A stretch of 64,000 bases of DNA from Bacillota bacterium (GTDB taxonomy: Bacteria; Bacillota; Clostridia; Acetivibrionales; DSM-1351). The notes below the pieces were generated by a model, which saw nothing but the letters and a program-made list of their open reading frames with translations, had not been told where the DNA came from and searched no databases. The DNA is taken from contig JAEWST010000027.1 in assembly GCA_023398105.1 (NCBI GenBank), positions 46,535 to 110,534 of the forward strand, given 5' to 3'. Positions 18,624-27,300 of this stretch are shown here, piece by piece; the first letter of the stretch is position 1, and each line of letters opens with the position of its first letter. A program made the position numbers and the translations under genes.

Positions 18624-19634
18624 CTACAGCAATTCAATACCATTCTTCGAACATTCTTCAAACATTTCATCGCTCCAGACACTTGACTGAACTTCACCTA
18701 TATGAGCTTTTCCTAAGAAAAACATACAGAGTCTTGATTGACCTATTCCTCCACCAATTGTGTAAGGAAGCTCTTTATTTATAATATCCTTGTGGAATTT
18801 GAATTTCTTTCTATCTTCACATTCAGCTTTTTTAAGCTGTTCAACTAATGAATTTTCATCTACTCTAATACCCATAGACGACACTTCAAAAGCTATATCA
18901 AGTACAGGATAATAGAAAACAATATCTCCATTCAATGACCAATCATCATAGTCAGGTGCTCTTCCATCATGTTTGATTCCAGATTTAAGCAAGTCACCTA
19001 TTTTCATGATGAAAATAGCTTTCTTTTCTCTTGCTAAAGTGTTTTCTCTTTCTTTTGGGCTCAATGTAGGGTACATGTCTTCTAATTCCTGAGTTGTAAT
19101 AAAGAAAATTTCCTCAGGTAAAAAACGCTGTAATGCAGGATATAACCCTGCCAAATAGTCCTCAGTTCTCTTAAAAACAGAAAAAATCTTCTTTACGATA
19201 CCTTTTAATGTTTCTTCATTTCTTTCGCTTTTTTGAACAATTCTTTCCCAATCCCACTGATCAACATACACTGAATGCAAGTTATCCAAATCTTCATCTC
19301 TTCTAATAGCATTCATATCTGTATAAAGACCTTCTCCTGCTTCAAAGCCATAACGCTTAAGAGCCATTCTCTTCCACTTTGCAAGTGAGTGCACTATCTC
19401 AACTGTATCTCCGCCAACACCCTTTACATCAAAAGCTACAGGTCTTTCTACACCATTAAGATTATCATTTAAGCCAGTCTCAGGCTTAACAAATAACGGT
19501 GCTGAAACTCTAGTTAAATTTAATTCCTTAGCAAGCTCGTCTTCAAAAAAGTCCTTAGTTTGCTTAATAGCAACTTCTGTCATTCGAATATTTAAACTAG
19601 ACTTATATCCATCTGGTTTTATAAGGTTTTTCAT
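18624..19634 (-). CDS. asnA: Aspartate-ammonia ligase
   Basis: The protein has 336 aa, close to the 330 of the E. coli enzyme. The ATG at 19632-19634 has GGGGAGG 6 nt upstream; the in-frame GTG further up lies inside that site. Motifs of the class II tRNA-synthetase-like AsnA fold are present: RVSAPLFVKPETGLNDNLNG, YTDMNAIRRDEDLDNLHSVYVDQWDWE and the C-terminal GGGIGQSRLCMFFL. It makes asparagine from aspartate, ammonia and ATP. No T-box or other leader is seen in the short upstream gap. Confidence 0.97.
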   Translation of the reverse strand: MKNLIKPDGYKSSLNIRMTEVAIKQTKDFFEDELAKELNLTRVSAPLFVKPETGLNDNLNGVERPVAFDVKGVGGDTVEIVHSLAKWKRMALKRYGFEAGEGLYTDMNAIRRDEDLDNLHSVYVDQWDWERIVQKSERNEETLKGIVKKIFSVFKRTEDYLAGLYPALQRFLPEEIFFITTQELEDMYPTLSPKERENTLAREKKAIFIMKIGDLLKSGIKHDGRAPDYDDWSLNGDIVFYYPVLDIAFEVSSMGIRVDENSLVEQLKKAECEDRKKFKFHKDIINKELPYTIGGGIGQSRLCMFFLGKAHIGEVQSSVWSDEMFEECSKNGIELL

Positions 19635-19728
19635 GGTCAACCTCCCCACTTATTTTCGATTATTTTATTTATTTTACAATTTTTTATAATTATTAATTAA
19701 CAGTCATTGTATCACAAATATAATAAAA

Positions 19729-19771
19729 TGCACTATAGAAATCAAAAAAATAATTGATTTTTTATAGTGCA
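19729..19771 (-). terminator. Terminator of icd
   Basis: TGCACTATA pairs with TATAGTGCA, with an inner AAATCAA/TTGATTT stem. On the minus strand the stem is followed by TTTTATTAT. It lies about 40 nt beyond the icd stop and also separates icd from the asnA start region. Confidence 0.8.
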
Positions 19772-19810
19772 TAATTTTATTTTAATTTTGTATGTTAATT
19801 TAGGTTGTTG

Positions 19811-21016
19811 TTACATCCCATCAAATGTTTTCTTTACTTCAACTAAGAATTGCTCTGTATTTACAGTTTTAATATTTTTTAGCTCTGACAGCATTGCAAG
19901 GTCTTTTGTCATTATACCGTTTTCAATTGTTTGGATTGATGCCTTGTCCATCTTGTCTGCATACTCAACAAGCTCATTAATTCCGTCAAGCTCGCCTCTC
20001 TTGCGGAGTGCCCCTGTCCATGCAAACAAGGTTGCCATTGAGTTTGTAGATGTCTCTTTTCCTTCTAAATGCTGATAATAATGTCTTTGAACAGTTCCGT
20101 GAGCCGCCTCATATTCATAATATCCTTCAGGTGAAACCAAAACTGATGTCATCATAGCCAAGCTTCCAAAGGCAGTAGCTACCATATCAGACATTACATC
20201 TCCATCATAGTTCTTACATGCCCATATAAAGCCGCCTTCAGATCTAACAACACGTGCAACAGCATCATCTATTAATGTATAGAAATATTCAATGCCAGCT
20301 GCTTTAAACTTTGCATCATATTCATTGTCATATATCTCTTGGAAAATGTCTTTAAATCTATGGTCATACTGCTTTGAAATAGTATCCTTTGTTGCAAACC
20401 ATATATCTTGCTTTTGATCTAATGCATAATTGAAGCAGGATCTTGCAAAGCTTTCTATAGATTTGTCTATATTATGCTGTCCTTGAATAATTCCAGCACC
20501 TTTAAAATCAAATATAGTCTGACGAGTTTCCTCACCCTTTTCGTTTGTAAATACTAATTCAGCCTTGCCTGCCTCAGGTACACGGTATTCAACATTCCTA
20601 TAAACATCTCCATATGCATGTCTGGCAATAGTAATTGGCTTTGCCCAAGACTTAACAAATGGCTTTATGCTGTCCACAAGTATTGGTGCACGGAAAACAG
20701 TACCATCTAATATTGCTCTGACTGTTCCATTAGGGCTCTTCCACATCTGAGTAAGGTTGTATTCCTTAACTCTCTCAGCATTAGGAGTGATTGTAGCACA
20801 TTTAACAGCAACTCCATATTTTTTTGTAGCTAAAGCAGAATCTGTTGTAACTTGATCTCCTGTTTTTTCTCTGTACTCAAGTCCCAAATCATAGTACTCT
20901 GCTTTTAAATCAATGTAAGGAAGAATTAAAATATCCTTTATCATTTTCCAGATTATTCTGGTCATTTCGTCTCCATCCATCTCAACAAGTGGAGTTTTCA
21001 TACTAATCTTCGCCAT
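19811..21016 (-). CDS. icd: NADP-dependent isocitrate dehydrogenase (eukaryote-like, type II)
   Basis: The protein has 401 aa. TPLVEMDGDEMTRIIWKMIK at the start, TITPNAERVKEYNLTQMWKSPNGTVR, VFRAPI and DKSIESFARSCFNYA identify the homodimeric IDH subfamily related to the eukaryotic NADP enzymes, not the E. coli Icd type. The cofactor region EAAHGTVQRHYYQHLEGKETSTNS carries the R-H pattern that goes with NADP. It converts isocitrate to 2-oxoglutarate and CO2. Together with citrate synthase it gives two of the three steps to glutamate; aconitase is not in the window. An AAAGGAG site precedes the ATG. Confidence 0.96.
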   Translation of the reverse strand: MAKISMKTPLVEMDGDEMTRIIWKMIKDILILPYIDLKAEYYDLGLEYREKTGDQVTTDSALATKKYGVAVKCATITPNAERVKEYNLTQMWKSPNGTVRAILDGTVFRAPILVDSIKPFVKSWAKPITIARHAYGDVYRNVEYRVPEAGKAELVFTNEKGEETRQTIFDFKGAGIIQGQHNIDKSIESFARSCFNYALDQKQDIWFATKDTISKQYDHRFKDIFQEIYDNEYDAKFKAAGIEYFYTLIDDAVARVVRSEGGFIWACKNYDGDVMSDMVATAFGSLAMMTSVLVSPEGYYEYEAAHGTVQRHYYQHLEGKETSTNSMATLFAWTGALRKRGELDGINELVEYADKMDKASIQTIENGIMTKDLAMLSELKNIKTVNTEQFLVEVKKTFDGM

Positions 21017-21145
21017 ATACTTACTCCTTTATAATAGAATTAATTTATTAATTTGATATAATTTTCACATACTTTAATATAGCATATCAGTGCTGTGTAT
21101 GTAAACTTGATTTTATGAAATATTACATGTATTTTAAATATTTTA

Positions 21146-21249
21146 TTCAACTTTCGCAATTTAAAAATTGTAGGTTTGGGAGACTTATCAATGGAAAGCT
21201 GGATTAGAAATAATTGCATGAATTAGTTGGTTAATCGAAGTTTGAGTAT
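21146..21249. repeat. Family B element (about 104 bp)
   Basis: The left end is TTCAACTTTCGCA and the right end AATCGAAGTTTGAGTA. The interior shows ACTTATCAATGGAAAGC and AAATAATTGCATGA, also found in the element at 39318. It lies between the start of icd and the 3' side of the glucan synthase gene, in a 341-bp gap with no gene. Confidence 0.65.
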
Positions 21250-21271
21250 TTTATTGTTACCACATTGTATA

Positions 21272-21313
21272 AGGACTAAATTGATTCAATATTCCTTAAA
21301 CCAATTTAGTCCT
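21272..21313. terminator. Inverted repeat downstream of the glucan synthase gene
   Basis: AGGACTAAATTG (21272-21283) and CAATTTAGTCCT (21302-21313) are perfectly complementary (12 bp). The T-run follows the plus-strand side (GTTTTTATTATTTT), while the gene it follows is on the minus strand. As a terminator of the glucan synthase message it would lack a good T-tract. Confidence 0.55.
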
Positions 21314-21357
21314 GTTTTTATTATTTTACAGTATTATGAAGTTAAAAAATAAATACT

Positions 21358-24300
21358 CTACATATAGCACTCTATTATATGAGTTCTGCCATCATCAATA
21401 AGCTCTATTGTATTAGCTTGTACTATCCTTTCATCTATTTTTATATGCTTTATTCCTGTGTTTTTATTGCTATTATTAATTATCTTTATCTCATAGGCTG
21501 AACCACCAAACATATATTTCACTGAATATTCCTTCATCATCTTAGGAATACAAGGTACAATTTTCAAATAGTTACCCTGTTTTTTAATGCCCAAAATATG
21601 CTCCATACCAATCCTATACATCCAACCTGCCGCACCTGTATACCACGTCCAGCCTCCTCTGCCTTCATTTGGAGGAACTGCATATACATCAGCAGCCATT
21701 ACATAAGGCTCAACCTTGTAGGTTATGCACTCCATATCCGTTCTTGCATGATTTATAGGATTTATCATACTGAAAAGCTCCCATGCCTTATCTCCGTTTC
21801 CAAGCATAGAATAAGCATATATAACCCAAGTAGCCGCATGAGAATACTGTCCTCCATTCTCTCTTACACCGGGAAGATAGCCTTTAATATAGCCCGGATT
21901 TAGCTCGCTGTCATAAAAGGGTGGTGTTAACAGCTTTATTAATCCATTCTTCCTGTCGATAAGATACTTTTCAAGGGCACTCATAGCTTCCTCTACTCTG
22001 CTAGATTTAGCAGCAGATGAAATAGCTGCCCAAGATTGAGATAACGAATCAATCTTTCCTTCATCATTTTGTATTGAGCCTAAGGGTGTGCCATCGTCAA
22101 AGTAAGCTCTCCTGTACCAACTGCCATCCCATGCCTCCTTTTCAATTGCTTCAATTATATTTGTCGCATGAGTTCTGTACTTATTAGCCCGTTCTATATC
22201 TCCCATGTGAGTGCAAATAGGTATCATTTTCTGAAGAACGCAGTACAAAAACCAACCAAGCCAAACACTTTCACCCTTTCCATGTGCACCAATCAGGTTC
22301 ATACCGTCATTCCAGTCCCCACCACCCATTAAGGGTATTCCATGGACTCCAAATTTAAGGCTCTTGTCTATAGCTCTGATACAATGTTCATAAACTGTTC
22401 CCTTTGCCTCAGATACTGTTGCCACTTCATACCTTTCGTGCTCATTATCTCCTAAAAGCTCAGACTGTATATAGTTCTCACTGACATTCAGAATTTTATA
22501 GTCACCTGTAGAACATAAATAATCACAGGTAACGTAAGGAAGCCAAAGTAAATCGTCAGAATATCTTGTTCTTATTCCATTATTCTTCTGTTCATGCCAC
22601 CAATGCTGTACATCTCCTTCAATAAACTGATGTCTGCAATGAAGTAATATTTGCTTTTTAGTGATTTCAGGCATAGTATATACAACTGACATCACATCCT
22701 GCAATTGATCACGGAAGCCAACTGCTCCCCCTGCCTGATAGAAACCAGTTCTAGCAAATACTCTAGAGGATAGCACCTGATACTGAAGCCACCCATTAAG
22801 CAAAATATTCATAGCTGAGTCGGGAGTATTTACTTGAATTTGTTTCAGCTTTTTATGCCAGCTTTCTTTTACTCTATTGAATTCTTCGTGAACACAACTC
22901 TTGTCTCTGAACTTCTCTATTATTGCAGGAGCTTTTTCAACCTCCTCCTGCCCAAATAAAAACACTACTTGCTTACTCTCTTTAGGCAAAATACCTACTG
23001 TAGTCTTAATAGCAGCACATGGATCAAAGCCTGCTCCTATGTTACCCTTTAGATCACTTCTCATTCCTGAAGGCTCAGTTAGCTCCATATTACTTCCTAT
23101 GAATTCCAGCCTTTGCCCCGTATAGGTCACATTTTCTTCTGAGCAGGATAAAAATGCCTTTAACCCTCTAAAATCAGCACTGTAAACATTCTCTATAAAT
23201 AAGGCTTTGAGTCCATCATCAAAGCTTGTGATAATATATGGTGAAGTTTGACTCCCTTCAACACCTAATACAGGTCTGAAATAGTATGCCACATCTAGAT
23301 TTATTTCTTTATCAGTGATATTTTTAAGCTTTATAACGCTTATTTTAATTGGAGTATCTACAGCCGCAAACTGCAGTAATTCCTGCTCAATGCCATTACT
23401 TCTGTGAAAATAGCTTGTATATCCAAAACCATGTCTTATCACATAAGGCGAACCTTCTCTGACAGGCAAAGGCGTAGAACTCCATATAGCATCGGTATTT
23501 TTGTTGTGGAAATAAATTATTTCTGACGGTGTATCGGAAACAGGGTCATTTCCCCAGGAGGTTAGCTTGTTTTGACTGCTGTTTTTATGCCAAGTATATC
23601 CTCCTCCTGCTTCAGTACAAATAAAGCCGAATTTATTATTTGCTATTATATTTACCCATGGTGCTGGTGTAGTTACTCCTGCTTTTAAGCAAATGATGTA
23701 TTCGTTCCCATCGTCAGTAAAGCCACCTATTCCGTTAAAAAATTTAAGCTTCTCAGTAATTTCAACAATATATTTATCTTCAGCAGCCTCATCGAAATTT
23801 ATTATATTATTTGCATTTCTGTTATTGTCATCAGTAGCTTTATTATGCTCTTTTGACAAGTGCATAGCGGTTGAGACTTTATTAGCATCTACTTCAACAT
23901 CTGATTTTCCATAAATATACCTATCTGAGCTGTTATCTGAAATCTCATCGCTCATTGTAGTTGAAGCTGTATCTGCGGATTGTTGTGATGCTACCTGTGA
24001 AACTTCTTCTTCCTCATCCATGAATTCAGCAATACCCTTGTCAGCATCTATTATTATCTTTGCACAGGTAAACAACAGTCTTCTTTGTTCAAAGCTCATT
24101 TGCTGAGCCTTTCTGATAAAAATACCTCCCCTTCTGTCAATATGCTCGTAAGAACGTCCCGATACAGCCATATCCTTGACCATTTCAAATATTGGTTGAT
24201 TATAGGTTTCTTCTTCTGTGACCAAAACCACCAAGTCAAAAGTTACTCCCTTTAGCCTTAAATAATCATGTAGCTTTAAAGCCCATTGAATTTCTTCGAA

Positions 24301-27300
24301 GCTATCTCTATCTCCAATTATTACTAATATTATTGGAACATCACCTGATATACCAAAGGGCCATAATTCAGATTGGCTTAGAGTATTGTTTATAATATAC
24401 TCTGCGTATTCAGTTCTATCCATTCCATATAGAATTCTTGGGAGCAATTTTAAATATGCTCTTTCATCACTGGTACTGACATTTAGAAAACCTGCTTCAA
24501 CAACGCTTCTGGTCCATGCCATTTCAGTAACTCTTTCGGTAGCACAAGTATCACAGTATTTTTCCAGCATTTCAATTGCATTTTTTCTAGTGTCACAGGT
24601 ACCAATGCTGAAATTAACCACCGCACTTTCTCCAGGCTCAATACAGACTCTTATTCTCAGACTGAAAACAGGGTCTAATACAGCTCCCACTGAGTTTGAT
24701 AAAGGCTGATCAGGCTCCATTGAGTCTGGAAAGGCAAGGCTTCTGTTTCTTCCAATGAAATTCATGCGATTAGTTTCATATTCCACTTTTCCTTGTATAT
24801 TTCCGTCTGTGGAAACAGTGTGATATCCCCAAACAGTTTGCTTTACATCATCCCTCTTTCTTCTCATTGCTAAAAGTCCATTATGCTCCGCAACATATTC
24901 CGTTTTAACAAACAGCTTGCTAAATGCGGGGTGAGCTGCATCTGCTTCAGGCTGGGATAGCACAATTTCCATATAGCTAGTTAATTCAATAACCCTTTTT
25001 GAAGTGCTATGGTTAAAAATGGTTACTTTCCTTATTTCTGCATTATCCTCAGTACTTATCATAACCTCAGTATTTGTTTCAATATTGCCTTCTCTTCGAA
25101 TATACTCAGCTTTGTGAGGTGCAAATATAACTTTGTATGCCTCAGGTATAGTATTTACAGGGCTATAGGTAGTTGACCAATACTCATTTGAATTCACATT
25201 TCTTACATATATAAATGCTCCACTACTTTGCATATAGTCATTAATCCACCTATATACAGCCATTGAATTACATCTTCCATAGCCTGAGCCTTTATCGGTC
25301 AGCACTAAATTATAGTTGCCATTAGTAAGAAGGTGCATTTTAGGAATAGCTGAAGTCTTACTATAGCTACGTATCACTATTTCTTCATCATCAGCTTTTC
25401 TGCGTACAGAGAACATTGGCTGCTCTTTACAATCCTTAGACACAAACACGCTGGCAGGATATTTTTCTTGTAGTAAGGCATCAACAGACTTTATCTGAGG
25501 AATTACATGGAATCTCTTTTGCATTATGTTGTCTTTGAAAAAATTAACAAATGCAAGCATACTCATTCCTTGATGGTGAACCATATAGCTTTTTACAATA
25601 GCACACCTTTGTTCAATATTTAGCCTAGATTGAGTAAAATCCACAGCCTCATATAATCCGAACTGTCCCTCAGCACCTAAATTCCTTAGCCTTTCAATAT
25701 TATCAGCACACTGCTTCGGCTCTATATCCATTGCCATAATTGTCGCATATGGTGCAATAACCAAATCGTTTACCAAGCCTCTTTTAAGTCCAAGACTTGG
25801 TACTCCAAATGCTCTATATTGATAATTCAGTGCTATATCAAAAGCATAGAAGCAGGATTCAGAAATACCCCATGGAGTATTTTTGCTTAAGCCATAATTA
25901 ATTTGTGCTTTAACTACTGCTTTATAGGTTCTTTCTATCAAAGTATTAGGGTAACACTTTATAAGCAGTCTAGGCATAAGGTATTCAAACATAGTCCCTG
26001 TCCATGAAACAAGCCCTGTGTTACTGCCAACATTTACTAGCTTTCTTCCAAGCTTGAACCAATGCTGCTTGGAAACCTCACCTTTTGCAATTGCAATAAG
26101 GCTTGTCTGTCTTGCTTCAGAGGCAAACAAATCATAATAGGATTTAGTGGGATGTCCTTCTTCAACATTAAAGCCTATTGTAAACAGACTTCTGCTCTCA
26201 TCAAACAAGCTTTTAAACCTCATATTATCAATAAGAGCCTGAATTCTACTTTGGAGATTTTCCAGTTGTGCTCTTTTCTCTGGAATTTCCTCTAAACTGA
26301 TAAATAATCTAGCATTGTATTTTTCCAATAACGTTTGGTACAAATTAACCTGATATACCAGCTTTCTAGTAAAATAACCCAGTCTATTTGTATTTATAAG
26401 AACATTTAGAGCTTCTGATATTTCTGAAAAAAGCATTTTATATCTCATTATTATACTTTGAGCTGTTTTGTTCTTTTCAAATCTTGTATCAGAATTTATA
26501 ACAGCTTCTGTTTTAACATTAACAGTTTTAACGTCTACACTTATGTCTGCGTTGTTGTTTTTTAGAGCAATATTTTTAAGCCTTTCAATGTCAAAGTAAG
26601 GCTTGTCCTTGTTAATTTCACCATTGCAAAGCTCTAGTAAATCAAGTACCCCTTCGATTATTGCCTCATCATAAATAGGCTTATTCCTATATTCCTTAAA
26701 GCCCTCGTATAAAACCATTAAATAGCCTACAAAGTTTCCGCTGTCAACAGTTGAAACGAATTTCGGACGAAGTATCTCAAGGTTTGTTGTGTTATACCAA
26801 TTGAAAAGGTGTCCATTCCATTTTTCTAATTTTTCTATAGTAGTAATTGTGTTCTCAATTCTATCCAACAAATCCACAGTATTTATATAGCCCATATCTC
26901 TAGCTGCCAAATTTGACACCAGTAATAGCCCTATATTAGTAGGAGATGTTCTATGAGCTACTCCTTTATATGGCTCTTCCTGATAATTGTCAGCAGGAAG
27001 AAAATTTTCCCCACTGCCTGCAAATTCATCAAAATAGAACCAAGTCTTTCTTGACAAAAGCCTAAATTCCGTTAACGTATCGTTGCTAAGAACTTTATTA
27101 CTATTACTTAATGGTTTGCTGATGAAGAATGCAATACCTGGTGCAATAAGCCATAAAATAAAAGCAGCCAAGCCTAGCCAAATATAATCCCTTGTCAAAA
27201 ATGTACAAATAATCAAAACTGCTGCTCCAAAAGCAGGTGAGAACCACATTCTTCTGTAATAGCTGTTCAAATCATTTTTCAGAGCCAATTCCATATCTGC

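Noticed and set aside
18624..21016. T-box (Asn) leader for asnA
   Set aside because: The region upstream of asnA is under 180 bp, contains the icd terminator, and has no T-box sequence or specifier loop.
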